Assembly: GCA_030748495.1 (NCBI GenBank)
Contig: JASMLX010000036.1
Location: forward strand, 1-53,634
Reading direction: 5' to 3'
Source of the DNA: Candidatus Poribacteria bacterium
GTDB taxonomy: Bacteria > Poribacteria > WGA-4E > UBA9662
Length of the DNA stretch: 53,634 nt
Shown here in pieces: positions 44,979-53,634 of the stretch. The stretch's first letter is position 1; each line of letters begins with the position of its first letter. The position numbers and the translations under genes are program-made. The notes beneath the pieces were generated by a model. The model did not search any database. It saw nothing but the letters and a program-made list of their open reading frames with translations, and was not told the DNA's origin.

Positions 44979-45752
44979 ATGACGACCTTGCCGGTTACAC
45001 CCCTGCCAGTCCGTTTTACTGTCATGAGCCTCAATTTATGGGCAGACAATCGAATGCCAGAGAGAACTGAATCGATAGAAAAGCTGTTGGTTCTTCATCA
45101 GCCAGATATTCTCTGCTTGCAGGAACTGCGACCTGCTACACGAGATTTAATAGATCTGGTTTTACCAAGCCACCAGCGAATCGACGATCCCTTCGAAGGC
45201 TGGATTCGAGAAGGGAATATCTACTACAACACAACTCTGTTTAATCTGGTTGAATACGGCGCGGAAGATATTGGAATGTTTGAAGCTAATCGTCGTCTAT
45301 TCTGGTCACGTTTATCACTGAAGTGGGGAGACGATTTGCTACTGTTTGTCTCAACCGCCCACTACACTTGGTCAGGGAACCCGGTGGAACGTGAGGGTGG
45401 AGTGAATCCAAGATATCAGCAAGCTCAACGGACGGTGAAAGCACTCAGTGTGATTACCGGTAAAAATGAACCTATTCTCTTCATGGGTGACCTTAACGAC
45501 TATGTTCATCCAGTTCGAATTTTACGTGAGGATGGTTTTGTTGACTCTTTTAGTAGCCTTGGAAGAACGTCACCCATCACTATACCAGCGATACCAACGG
45601 CCAAAGGAACGCCGCAGACCATCGATTGGATCTTCCATAAAGGCCCGCTCCAACCCATGACCAGCGAAGTAGTCGATTTCTTTGAAGGTGATATTGCTCC
45701 CTCTGATCACAAACCGATTTTGGCGACTTATTCAGTTTCGATAGAAAAATAA
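44979..45752 (+). CDS. Endonuclease/exonuclease/phosphatase (EEP) family protein
   Basis: A 257-residue protein with the EEP catalytic motifs in order: N19 in SLNLW, E49 in CLQELRP, histidine in STAHYTWSG, GDLND and a final SDHKPI. These residues bind a divalent metal and cleave phosphodiester bonds in nucleic acids, inositol phosphates or other substrates. No signal peptide is apparent, so it should act in the cytoplasm. AAAGGA precedes the ATG. The family does not reveal the substrate. A hairpin lies just downstream. Confidence 0.9.
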   Translation: MTTLPVTPLPVRFTVMSLNLWADNRMPERTESIEKLLVLHQPDILCLQELRPATRDLIDLVLPSHQRIDDPFEGWIREGNIYYNTTLFNLVEYGAEDIGMFEANRRLFWSRLSLKWGDDLLLFVSTAHYTWSGNPVEREGGVNPRYQQAQRTVKALSVITGKNEPILFMGDLNDYVHPVRILREDGFVDSFSSLGRTSPITIPAIPTAKGTPQTIDWIFHKGPLQPMTSEVVDFFEGDIAPSDHKPILATYSVSIEK

Positions 45753-45759
45753 GAAATGT

Positions 45760-45798
45760 CCGGTAGATCTTAATCAGGTAGAAAACCTGGCCTACCGG
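45760..45798 (+). terminator. Nested hairpin after the EEP gene
   Basis: Outer arms CCGGTAG (45760-45766) and CTACCGG (45792-45798) enclose inner arms CAGGT (45775-45779) and ACCTG (45785-45789). The structure is strong but lacks a T-run, so termination is likely but not proven. Confidence 0.5.
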
Positions 45799-45945
45799 TA
45801 TTGGGATCACTTATCACCAGCATGCATTAACCCGTTGATATTGGGTGTTTTTTGTGAATTTGTCGGTGTATACTAGAAATTAAATTCAAAATAACCGCTT
45901 TTTGGTTCTCTGGAATCTAAAATCGTCTATCTCAAAGGGGATAAA

Positions 45946-46725
45946 ATGAGAGTTACAAAACTGGTTCTTGTTGTTTCCGTTCTTGCATTGCTCATTAGTT
46001 CAGTTTCGCCGGCAGCAGAAATTGCAATCGTTGACTACGCAGATCAATGGACCAAAGTCGATGCACTGAGACAAACTTTAGATGAGTTCAAAATTAAGTA
46101 TGATGATTACACTAAGAATGTAGAAAAAGGCACGCTGACATTCAAGGATGAAAACAGGTTATTTTTTATCGGAAGTATGACCACCAACAATCCTAAACTC
46201 CACGAGAGTCTCGACAAGAATGCAAAAGCTATCCAAGATTTTGCCAAAAAAGGTGGGATTGTCATCGAACCTACACAAGCGGACCAAAACGAAGCTAACG
46301 TTGATTGGTTACCCGATGGGCTCACCTGTGTGCGAAGTGACCCGGACTCACCCGTTTTCAAGATAATAAAACCTGACCACGCCGTTTTTTCTGCTCCCAA
46401 CAAGATGATCAAAAAATCTTTCCAAAAATGGGGCCATCAAGGTTGGCCGACAGTTTGGGAAGTGATCGATAGTCAAAAAGGATTTGATGTTATCATGGAA
46501 TGTATGGGGAAGCCTGTAATTATGGAAGCGGAGTACGGAAAAGGAAAGTTTGTGATGATGGCGCTGGCTCCAGATAAATATCACATTGCAGGGAACGATG
46601 ATAATACCAAAAAGATGGCGGGCTTATTTATGGAGAATCTGCTAGAGGCTTACTTATTCTCTTTACCTGTTGAGGCCGAAGGGAAATTAGCAACGGTGTG
46701 GGGACGTTTGAAGAGGTTTTTTTGA
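45946..46725 (+). CDS. Secreted GATase1-like protein with LATVWGRLK tail
   Basis: A 259-residue exported protein; AAAGGGGAT precedes the ATG and a signal peptide spans about residues 1-24 (SSVSPAAEIA). The mature domain looks like a GATase1/ThuA-type alpha-beta fold: IAIVDYADQW, ENRLFFIGSMTTNN, FAKKGGIVIEPTQ and YGKGKFVMMALAPDKYH. It resembles the protein at 29.6 kb in plan but has little identity by eye. The last residues VEAEGKLATVWGRLKRFF belong to the tail family shared by four proteins of the window. No catalytic residues were identified. Confidence 0.75.
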   Translation: MRVTKLVLVVSVLALLISSVSPAAEIAIVDYADQWTKVDALRQTLDEFKIKYDDYTKNVEKGTLTFKDENRLFFIGSMTTNNPKLHESLDKNAKAIQDFAKKGGIVIEPTQADQNEANVDWLPDGLTCVRSDPDSPVFKIIKPDHAVFSAPNKMIKKSFQKWGHQGWPTVWEVIDSQKGFDVIMECMGKPVIMEAEYGKGKFVMMALAPDKYHIAGNDDNTKKMAGLFMENLLEAYLFSLPVEAEGKLATVWGRLKRFF

Positions 46726-46871
46726 AGGTGCGCTGGACAGCAGTTTGCGTTACTAAGGTCTGCTAGACTGGTACAAGAGATGCTGGCCGTCTCCATAAGA
46801 TTCAAATAGTGACAAGCAATATCTCCGGAATCAAGGGACTTCGCACCAAAAAGCTTAGCCAATAATGGTTG

Positions 46872-47160
46872 TCAAGTTAGTTTTCTTGGATTCAAGTAGT
46901 TAAGTGCAATATTTGGGGTTAGCACAGAATTGATGTTAAAGAATGCCTTAGCAGGTGTTTTAGACTTCAGAGTTTCCCCTAGGCGCTTGTTCAATCTACT
47001 CACAGCATCTTCAATCAACTCTACTTGGCTGATCCATACCGCCGATGGCAAAGAGGCAGCCACAAGAATAGGAGTGGATTGATCCGACGCTACCTTCCCA
47101 AGGGGATTGATCTCTCTGAACATCAGAACCCATCAACTGTTGTGCGCTTGGGACTTGAGA
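46872..47160 (-). pseudogene. Possible IS30-type transposase C-terminal remnant
   Basis: The minus strand gives a stretch with QSPWEG, and after a frameshift ELIEDAVSRLNKRLGETLKS followed by KTPAKAFF and VLTPNIALNY. This resembles the end of IS30-type transposases (SPWERG..., LNNRPRKTLG-x-KTP-x-E-x-F). It is less clear than the copy at 12.6 kb, and only the last third is visible. Confidence 0.45.
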
Positions 47161-47323
47161 CCAGCTGCTGAGGATCAGTCGAAAAAACGCGGTTCTAGTC
47201 TTGCCCCTTAATTTAATCCTCATTCCTTTTCCAATTTAGTAACGCCTTTAACGAAATAACGTACTGTTATCATGCTCATTTGCAGTTACAGTATCAGGCA
47301 AAAGACGAATGGTATCAGTCAAC

Positions 47324-48478
47324 CTACGGCTTTTGGAACAGGTAGTGAGACACCATCCACTCCTTTCCCTGGCAGTACCCCCACAGTTCAGCGCAAGCCA
47401 TAAAGAAAATGCGCCAGTATACCCATCTACGGGTGGATTCCTCCGAGCCATAGGTCTCGGCAAAACAGTTGAGGATCTGACGTCGGTGCTGATCCATATT
47501 ACGCAACCAGGCCTCAGCCGTTTTCTGGTAGTGTGTTCCACTGACTCGCCAGTGGTTTCGGATCTGGAGATGATCCTGAAAATAGAGCAATAGATTATCT
47601 GAGGGCATGGTACCACCGGTAAAAAAGTGTCTTGACAACCAATCTTCATCCGCATCGCGGATTTCAAAATGATAAGCATACTGGGCATGGGTAAAGATAT
47701 GTACGAAGAGAAGCCCACTACTGTTCATCCAGCTTGAAATCTTGGATAATAGCTGACGATAGTTCTTCATATGCTCGAACATCTCTATCGACATTACTCT
47801 ATCAAATTGCTGATCGGTATCGAAATTGACCACGTTAGCCGTGATCACCTGTAGGTTGTTCAGCTCTATGGAATTAGCTTGAGACTCGATGTACTCTCTC
47901 TGGCTAGGAGAATTAGAAACTGCGGTAATTTGAGAATTAGGATAGTGTTGTGCTAAATATAGACACAAGGAGCCCCATCCACACCCCAGGTCGAGGATCT
48001 GCAATCCATCCTCGATTTGGGCGCGTTGGCAATAGAGGTTCAGCATCTCCTTCTCGGCCTGGTCCAGTGTGCAAACATGTTCAGGCCAGTAGGCGGAACT
48101 ATATTTAAGTCTCTTACCTAGCGTATATTGATAGAATTCGGTCGGTACTGTGTAGTGCTGGTTATTGGCATCATCCGTGGTAATGGCGATAGGGCAGCGT
48201 TTCAGTTGATCAACGAAGTGAAGTAAACGTTGCTGTTGGGCTTCGACTCCGCCCGCTGCCTGTTGTTTCAATGTTGCAGCGTGCCTTGACCTGATATTAT
48301 GGCGAATCAGCCAGTCTGGAATCAGGTTGCGATCGAGCAAAGGCGTATACCACGGATCCTGCAGATCAGTAGGGATAGAAGGATAGGCCTCAGTTTGGTT
48401 ATCTGTCAGCGAGGATGATTCGGTTAGGACTTTTGGGGTGCTCAATTCAATATTCCTAAACGGGTTATAAGGTTCCAA
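47324..48478 (-). CDS. Cyclopropane-fatty-acid-synthase-type SAM methyltransferase
   Basis: A 384-residue cytoplasmic methyltransferase. Residues about 105-140 carry [20 protein letters not shown], the family entry motif. SAM motif I is [15 protein letters not shown], with [10 protein letters not shown] and [13 protein letters not shown] following. The length matches shorter relatives of the CFA synthase family (also found among coclaurine N-methyltransferases), so an alternative acceptor is possible. Its start overlaps the end of the upstream gene by 14 bases, making it the third cistron of the operon. It is probably a second lipid methylase. Confidence 0.85.
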   Translation of the reverse strand: MEPYNPFRNIELSTPKVLTESSSLTDNQTEAYPSIPTDLQDPWYTPLLDRNLIPDWLIRHNIRSRHAATLKQQAAGGVEAQQQRLLHFVDQLKRCPIAITTDDANNQHYTVPTEFYQYTLGKRLKYSSAYWPEHVCTLDQAEKEMLNLYCQRAQIEDGLQILDLGCGWGSLCLYLAQHYPNSQITAVSNSPSQREYIESQANSIELNNLQVITANVVNFDTDQQFDRVMSIEMFEHMKNYRQLLSKISSWMNSSGLLFVHIFTHAQYAYHFEIRDADEDWLSRHFFTGGTMPSDNLLLYFQDHLQIRNHWRVSGTHYQKTAEAWLRNMDQHRRQILNCFAETYGSEESTRRWVYWRIFFMACAELWGYCQGKEWMVSHYLFQKP

Positions 48479-50456
48479 GGTTTTTATTATTGGGCCGAGT
48501 TAGAACCAAGTGGAGATTCCCCAGTACGCGACTGGCAAAACCAGCTTCACAATAAGAAAAATAGTATTCCCAAGTCCTAAAAAATGTTTCATCGAATCCT
48601 AACTTTTCAATGTTGGACCGATTAGAAAATAACTTATATTTCCATTCTCGGAGAGTTTGGGCATAGTAAATGCCGATATTGTCCAGATCTTCGATAACAA
48701 AATTAGAGGCTTCTGTCATAGACCGGCAAAGAGCGTTCAATGAGGGAATAATTGCACCGGGGAAGATATGCTTCTGAATCCAATCGCCACGCCTAGCGTA
48801 TTGCTCATACCGCTGGTCTGGCATGGTAATGGCCTGTAGTACAAACAGGCCATTTGGCTTCAATAGCTCGTCACATTTGCTGAAAAAAGCGCCTAAGTTT
48901 TCGTGCCCGACGGCTTCAATCATCTCAATAGAAACGATTTTGTCAAACTGGCCATTTAAATCCCGGTAGTCACACAGCTCTACCTGTACTAAATCGGCGA
49001 CACCGGCCTTTTGAACACGCCGCCGAGCTAACTCCAACTGCTGTTCAGAAAGTGTGATAGTAGTGACTTGGCAACCTGTCTGGAGGGCTGCTTGAACAGA
49101 AAAAGCCCCCCAGCCAGAACCGATCTCCAGGACATGATCCTCCGTCGAAATTTTGGCTTTGCGGATAATTGTATTTATCTTATTGTGCTGTGCTTGTTCT
49201 AAACTATCATCCGGAGACTCAAACAACGCACAGGAGTACGTCATGGTTGGATCTAGTATTTCTTTAAAGAAATCATTACTCAAATCATAGTGCAGGCTAA
49301 CATTTTTCTTGCTACCAAAAATCGTATTGCGATGTGAGCTTTGGTAAAAGCTATAAATCCAGTCTGACACACTGCTAAGCCATTTGTGCCATCCCTGCCG
49401 TTTATCTACCATTACCAGGTTTTCAGCGAAAAATTGAATAGCCTGAGTCAGGTTCCCAGAATCCCAAAAACCTTTCTGATAGGCTTCGCCCAGACCAATG
49501 CTGTCATTTGATGCCAGATGCCAGAAAAAGTCGTAGTCATTGACCTGTATTTCAGCCACCTTATATTTGGTGGGATTCCCAAATAGGTGTTCTTCACCAC
49601 TAGGTAATCGCAAACGGAGACAACCGTTCTGGTAGCGAGAGAAAACTTTAAAGATCAGCGGTATGCCTATCTTATGCGTAATCTTATAAGGTTCAGCTTT
49701 AATGGTTAATGGACTGGATGGGCTCGGTTTTGCGTACACAGGCAGTTCCTTAATCAAGTGGAGTTTAGTTGCTTGCCAAAGGATACGTGGCATGGTTAGA
49801 GCGGAAGTAAGCGGATATTTTAGTAGCGTAACAACCATATTCTGCCGACTTAACGGTAGAGAGCTCCCCCAAATGCGAGATAGGAAAACAGGTCGGCGAT
49901 CTTCCAGGATATTAATCTGGATATCAAGTTTATGGTTTAAATCACAAAAAATAAATTCGTAGTTTCCCGTGACCTGGTAAAATGGGGAAACATAGAAGCT
50001 CTTGCTGACAACACTGGTGTGAGTGGTAGCATTTTCAGATTGTAACTGGTTCAGGATGTAGAGGTATCTCTCACCGTATGTATTGTTGATTTCTGCTACA
50101 GCACACGACAATTTTTCATTCTGATCGTAGCAGAAATAGAAACTAACTGGATTAAAAACATAGTTGAAATATCGAGCCGCAGTGACTAACTCTATTCTTG
50201 ACAATCCATCACCACACCCCTGCTGGCTCAGGAAAGAAACAATTTTATCCCGAATGCTACCTTCCCCGCTGGCATAGTCCTGGTCGTGGATAGAAACGAT
50301 ATTGAAACGGTTGTAGCTAAAAAATGGGAGTAAAGTATCCAGCATTTCGAGCTCATCCAGGTCGAATGCGTATAAATAGATAGGGTAGTTAAAGTGGTGC
50401 CTCTTCGGTTCACGACGGGCATGCATTATCTGCCCACTGAAGATCCGTGAGTTCAT
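48465..50456 (-). CDS. DUF1365 domain fused to cyclopropane-fatty-acid synthase
   Basis: A 663-residue fusion. Residues 1-235 are DUF1365: [38 protein letters not shown] and [14 protein letters not shown], then [10 protein letters not shown]. Residues about 250-655 are a CFA-synthase-type methyltransferase with [15 protein letters not shown] (lipid-entry motif), the SAM loop [12 protein letters not shown] and the active-site block [12 protein letters not shown]1365 and CFA synthase are usually separate neighbouring genes, so the fusion supports joint action on the same lipid substrate. It overlaps the upstream oxidoreductase by four bases and the downstream methyltransferase by 14 bases. Confidence 0.88.
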   Translation of the reverse strand: MNSRIFSGQIMHARREPKRHHFNYPIYLYAFDLDELEMLDTLLPFFSYNRFNIVSIHDQDYASGEGSIRDKIVSFLSQQGCGDGLSRIELVTAARYFNYVFNPVSFYFCYDQNEKLSCAVAEINNTYGERYLYILNQLQSENATTHTSVVSKSFYVSPFYQVTGNYEFIFCDLNHKLDIQINILEDRRPVFLSRIWGSSLPLSRQNMVVTLLKYPLTSALTMPRILWQATKLHLIKELPVYAKPSPSSPLTIKAEPYKITHKIGIPLIFKVFSRYQNGCLRLRLPSGEEHLFGNPTKYKVAEIQVNDYDFFWHLASNDSIGLGEAYQKGFWDSGNLTQAIQFFAENLVMVDKRQGWHKWLSSVSDWIYSFYQSSHRNTIFGSKKNVSLHYDLSNDFFKEILDPTMTYSCALFESPDDSLEQAQHNKINTIIRKAKISTEDHVLEIGSGWGAFSVQAALQTGCQVTTITLSEQQLELARRRVQKAGVADLVQVELCDYRDLNGQFDKIVSIEMIEAVGHENLGAFFSKCDELLKPNGLFVLQAITMPDQRYEQYARRGDWIQKHIFPGAIIPSLNALCRSMTEASNFVIEDLDNIGIYYAQTLREWKYKLFSNRSNIEKLGFDETFFRTWEYYFSYCEAGFASRVLGNLHLVLTRPNNKNLGTL

Positions 50457-51748
50457 AGAGCCATTCCGAAGACTTTGGCTATTTCTTCACCCGAACGAAC
50501 AGCATCTTCATGAAATCCATAGCCAAAATAGCTGCCACAATAGTAGATATTAGCCACCGAACTGTCGACCGGTTTTTGATTCAACTGGCTGAGTTGCGAT
50601 TGGGAATCTAGCGTGGCAAAGTCGTAAACCGGATGAGTAAATTCCACCTTTGAGATGACAGATTCATCGGTGACAGGTTGTCCATTGAGGGTAACGAAGT
50701 AACGGTTTTGTGTAGATAATCCTTGTAGCCTAGTGAGGTCGTAAGTCACCGAAAGTGGCTCCACACCATCGGTGGAAACCGCCCTTTTGTAGTTCCAGGA
50801 AGCCCAGGCGTGCCGATTAGTCGGCATGACTGATTGATCAGTATGCAACACAGCACGGTTTTTTTCGTATTGCCAGGTACCCAGTAACTGCTTTTCTTCT
50901 TCTGTTGGGTCGGCTAACAATGCTAATGCCTGGTCAGCGTGAGTAGCTACGACCAGATGCTCAAAATTTAGTTCGTTCTGATCTCGCATTTTTACTGTGG
51001 TCTGGTCTCCTTGACGACGAATAGTATCGATCTCTGCCTTCAAGACAATTTTGCCATTGAAGCCTTTCAAAAAAGCTTTAACATACTGATGCGCCCCCCC
51101 GAGAACTGTTTGCCAGCGGGTAGGTTGAGGTGTGCTGAGAAAACCGTGATTTTTAAAAAATTGGACGAAGGTTTCGACTGGAAAATCGGTCATTTTATGG
51201 GTGGGCGTTGACCAGATTGCAGCACCGATAGGTAAGGCATAGTGCTCAATGAAATCGGTAGAATAGCTCTGGTTTTCTACGTATTCCCCTAAAGTCTGTT
51301 GCTTAAGCCGTCCTGTTTCCAAATCTATAATAGACTGCTTGTTAAAGCGTTGGTAGTCCTGAATGAATCTCCAGAATCGAGGCTTAAACAAATTGCGACG
51401 TTGGGCAAAGACACTGTTTAGAGATGATAATCCCATCGAATTAGTACCGGCATACTGCAGGCCGCTACGCTGGCATTGGAAGCTAAAGGACATATCCGAA
51501 AATCGGACGGAGACACCTAACTGCTCCAGAAACCGATTCAGCGTTGGATAGGTTTGATCGTTAAGAACGATAAAACCAGTGTCGATTGGTGTCCCGGCGT
51601 CCGGGCCATCTGGTACAACCACAGTCCGAGTATGGCCTCCAATGTAGTCGTTTTTTTCAAACAGAGTAACGTCATGTTTCCGTTGCAAAATATAAGCAGC
51701 GGTAATGCCAGCCACCCCGGCACCGATAATACCGATTCTGAACTTCAT
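50453..51748 (-). CDS. FAD-dependent amine-oxidase-type oxidoreductase of lipid operon
   Basis: A 431-residue flavoprotein. The FAD-binding Rossmann motif GIIGAGVAGITAAYIL begins at residue 6, with FEKNDYIGGHTRT (the family second glycine motif) behind it. Further conserved parts are TGFIVLNDQTYP, WSTP and the C-terminal FAD motif IYYCGSYFGYGFHEDAVRSG. In many bacteria a protein of this type precedes DUF1365 and a CFA synthase, and it has been linked to modification of membrane fatty acids, including the furan and branched types. It is the first gene of the operon; the promoter must lie in the 240 bp before it but was not identified. Confidence 0.88.
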   Translation of the reverse strand: MKFRIGIIGAGVAGITAAYILQRKHDVTLFEKNDYIGGHTRTVVVPDGPDAGTPIDTGFIVLNDQTYPTLNRFLEQLGVSVRFSDMSFSFQCQRSGLQYAGTNSMGLSSLNSVFAQRRNLFKPRFWRFIQDYQRFNKQSIIDLETGRLKQQTLGEYVENQSYSTDFIEHYALPIGAAIWSTPTHKMTDFPVETFVQFFKNHGFLSTPQPTRWQTVLGGAHQYVKAFLKGFNGKIVLKAEIDTIRRQGDQTTVKMRDQNELNFEHLVVATHADQALALLADPTEEEKQLLGTWQYEKNRAVLHTDQSVMPTNRHAWASWNYKRAVSTDGVEPLSVTYDLTRLQGLSTQNRYFVTLNGQPVTDESVISKVEFTHPVYDFATLDSQSQLSQLNQKPVDSSVANIYYCGSYFGYGFHEDAVRSGEEIAKVFGMAL

Positions 51749-51987
51749 CTAGAAATCTAAAATATGCCTTTTAACCAATTCCTAATGATTATATTCTTTG
51801 TTCTATGTTGGCAGATTAACCAATGAAATATTGACCCCTTCAGTCCTGCTATTGTAACTGTGGCACATATAATATTCAAGCGAGGATTCAACACTTTAAG
51901 GTATAACCAAAAACAACCCCCAATAGACTCATTTAACGATAATTTACATTTGGTTGTAATCATTAGCGACTTGGATCACTATTAGGA

Positions 51988-52920
51988 ATGCTTACTTGGA
52001 CTCAACTTCGCCATCCTTCTTCTGGTCTTAGCCGTTCATTAACTGCTTTAAATAGAGGCCAGACAGAAAAACTTCGGCCAACTTTCAAACCAGCACTGAA
52101 AACTCATCAATCTTCATCAGTTGCGATTGTACCAGACAAACGTCAACCAAAAACAGGTGCCGGTAAGATTCTAAGACTCGATTCAGAAGATTTATTGATC
52201 CTGATTCTAGTCTACTTTGGTGTCTACCCTACTCTGCACCTTCCGTGACTGTTTTTGGCAGTACCGCAAAGTTGGCTTTGTAAATGGCGGCCTCGCTTAA
52301 CACCTGTACTTGAGATCACTTTGGCGGAGGAAAAACAACTCCCGATCCGGGCTGGTACAGGAGAGAAACCGATTGCTTCCATCAATCAACTGTTGAAAAT
52401 ATGCTCGCAATTGTCCTTCATCATTGATGGGGTTGAAAGAAATGTCAGACGAAAGACTCGGCCAAGCCAAAAAAGGCTACAGTGGCCAAAAGAAGTGCCG
52501 TACGGTTAAAAATACTGTGATCAGCAATCAAAGTGGAGGTAATGTTTTATTTGTCGGAAAAAGTCATCCGGGCTGGACTCACCATAAGAAGATGGCAAAT
52601 GAAGATATTCTAGTCTTTCCTGACGACAGTCTGCTTTGGCCAGACACGGGTTACCAAGGCTATCTTCCAGCCGCTGTTATTATGATTTATCAACCTGAAA
52701 AGAGGTTAAAAAACAGAGAAGGCAGAGTAGAAGATAAGTTTTTAATCGACAAGTTTCTGACATCCAGGTTGCAGGTAGAACATGCTATGGAGGTTTCAAA
52801 CCTAGCAACATAATCAGTGATATTTGCCGCTATCGCAGGGCAGATTTCAAAGATAAGGTACTGCCGATAGCGACTGGTTGACATAACCTTAGAATGAGTA
52901 TGCGAGCCGCAGGAAAGTAA
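51988..52920 (+). pseudogene. IS5-type (DDE_Tnp_4) transposase, broken
   Basis: A head LTALNRGQTEKLRPTFKPAL and LRLDSEDLLILILVYFGVYP is followed by an in-frame stop at 52246, then RPRLTPVLEITLAE and FIIDGVERNVRR, a frameshift near 52470, and SGQKKCRTVKNTVIS, FVGKSHPGWTHHKKMAN, LLWPDTGYQGYLPA, RLQVEHAM. After a further frameshift it ends in IISDICRYRRADFKDKV and MSMRAAGK with a stop at 52918-52920. The order (ID-G-E, YSGKKK-H-x-K, G-x-x-HD-like, DLGFQGY, VE-x-x-I) is that of IS5/ISL2-type transposases. It is inactive. Confidence 0.75.
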
Positions 52921-53035
52921 ATGAAAAGAAAAGAGGACAGTTGTGTACAATTTCTTAAATGAGATTAAGTCTAATGATGTTACCACTTACTTTCAGGGGG
53001 GATATAAATAGTATAGCTACTCCATGATAAAATGA

Positions 53036-53453
53036 TCATATATGGGCATAGCGTTTGAATAGAGGGTAGACGCCAATGTTTTCTTTGTTCCGTTTTGATT
53101 TGAGATCAGCCCACTGATTCTCAACTTTATTTAAATCTGGACATAGGTTAAAAAAATAAGATCTACCCGGCTGAAATTATGGCCTCCTTCATATCTTTTC
53201 TCTGATCAAAACTAGCATGATCTAAAATAAATACCGAATTATCAGGAGCTTTTGGTAATAATCGAGAGGTCATCCAATCCATAAATATATCGGCATTGAT
53301 CGCTTTTTGATCTAATTTGCAAACAAGCAATTTACGATTGAGTAAGGCCTCAATTGAATAATGCCTGCCAATCATGCTTTCCATCGCAAGGTCTACCTTT
53401 TTGGTTCTAGCCGTATGTTCGATGGCTATCCACAGAAAAATCACTTTCATCAA
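53036..53453 (-). pseudogene. IS630-type transposase C-terminal remnant
   Basis: The minus strand encodes DIFMDWMTSRLLPKAPDNSV followed by FILDHASFDQRKDMKEAIIS, then a frame change and CPDLNKVENQWADLKSKRNK with a stop at 53036. The second Asp of the catalytic triad sits in ILDHASF and the third acidic residue in PDLNKVE (canonical PDLNPIE), as in IS630-type transposases. The first acidic residue was not found, and the region up to the window end was not resolved. Confidence 0.7.
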
Positions 53454-53634
53454 TCTAGACCAGGGACCGTTTTATTTTTTAGTAGTGACCAATAATTGAT
53501 TTAAAGATTGACCGTTTTCATCCTCACCTTTAGGACGCTGTAGCGTTTTTATAGGTATAAGACTGACGCAGTTGAGCAAAAAATGAGGTGAAATAAGGTT
53601 CAAGTGTGATCCAAGCCATGAATCTACCCAAATT

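Noticed and set aside
1..53634. tRNA, rRNA or riboswitch genes
   Set aside because: No cloverleaf-like sequence, rRNA segment or known riboswitch core was recognised by eye in the gaps; a covariance-model search would be decisive.

Overview
The window is a contiguous 53.6-kb piece of a bacterial chromosome of middling GC content. The best clue to its owner is in the secreted proteins. Two end in a YPNPFNPETWIP beta-sandwich module, and four others end in a short tail of the form L-(A/S)-x-x-W-x-x-(L/I)-K. Together with two large DUF6785-type membrane proteins, TPR/ASPIC-UnbV pairs and dispersed amidohydrolases, this resembles Candidatus Poribacteria or a related uncultivated lineage. That placement is an inference from remembered family features; there is no rRNA or tRNA gene here to settle it.

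Layout. 1-4.3 kb: two large surface proteins, the first cut by the window edge and carrying 78-bp tandem repeats. 4.3-6.4 kb: a graveyard on the minus strand and beyond (IS1-type transposase, glycosidase-like tail, nucleotidyltransferase head, sugar-nucleotide epimerase, all broken). 7.6-8.3 kb: an RRM RNA-binding protein followed by ribosomal protein bS21. 8.5-11.0 kb: an isochorismatase-like hydrolase and two amidohydrolase-fold proteins, the second without metal ligands. 11.4-13.2 kb: a frameshifted pyruvate-kinase-like gene and IS30/IS630 remnants. 13.5-21.3 kb: a polytopic membrane protein, a lipoprotein with Ig-like domains, a TPR protein, and a kinase plus beta-propeller pair. 21.6-32.6 kb: DUF6785 membrane protein, secreted tail proteins, a TPR plus FG-GAP/ASPIC pair, a ThDP enzyme and a large unrecognised probable alpha-toroid protein. 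33-34.3 kb: another graveyard (HpcH/HpaI aldolase, 2-hydroxyacid dehydrogenase tail, transposase). 34.6-46.7 kb: DapA-like lyase, CapA-like protein coupled to a second DUF6785 protein, an Hsp20-Lon operon, a GT-C-like membrane protein coupled to an amidohydrolase, an EEP phosphatase/nuclease and a fourth tail protein. 46.9-53.6 kb: an overlapping three-gene lipid-methylation operon (FAD oxidoreductase, DUF1365-CFA synthase fusion, second CFA-type methyltransferase) flanked by IS remnants.

How the genes work together. Most intact genes fall into small units of one to three genes. Several are translationally coupled by overlapping stop and start codons: CapA-like/DUF6785, Hsp20/Lon, GT-C/amidohydrolase, and the lipid operon. 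Catabolic-looking enzymes (lyases, amidohydrolases, isochorismatase-like hydrolase, ThDP enzyme) alternate with secreted and membrane proteins, which suggests a scavenging lifestyle with an elaborate cell surface. No intact insertion sequence was found, although at least six decayed ones are visible, so past mobile-element activity has been followed by pseudogene decay. The most notable unexplained observation is the C-terminal tail shared by four otherwise different secreted proteins.
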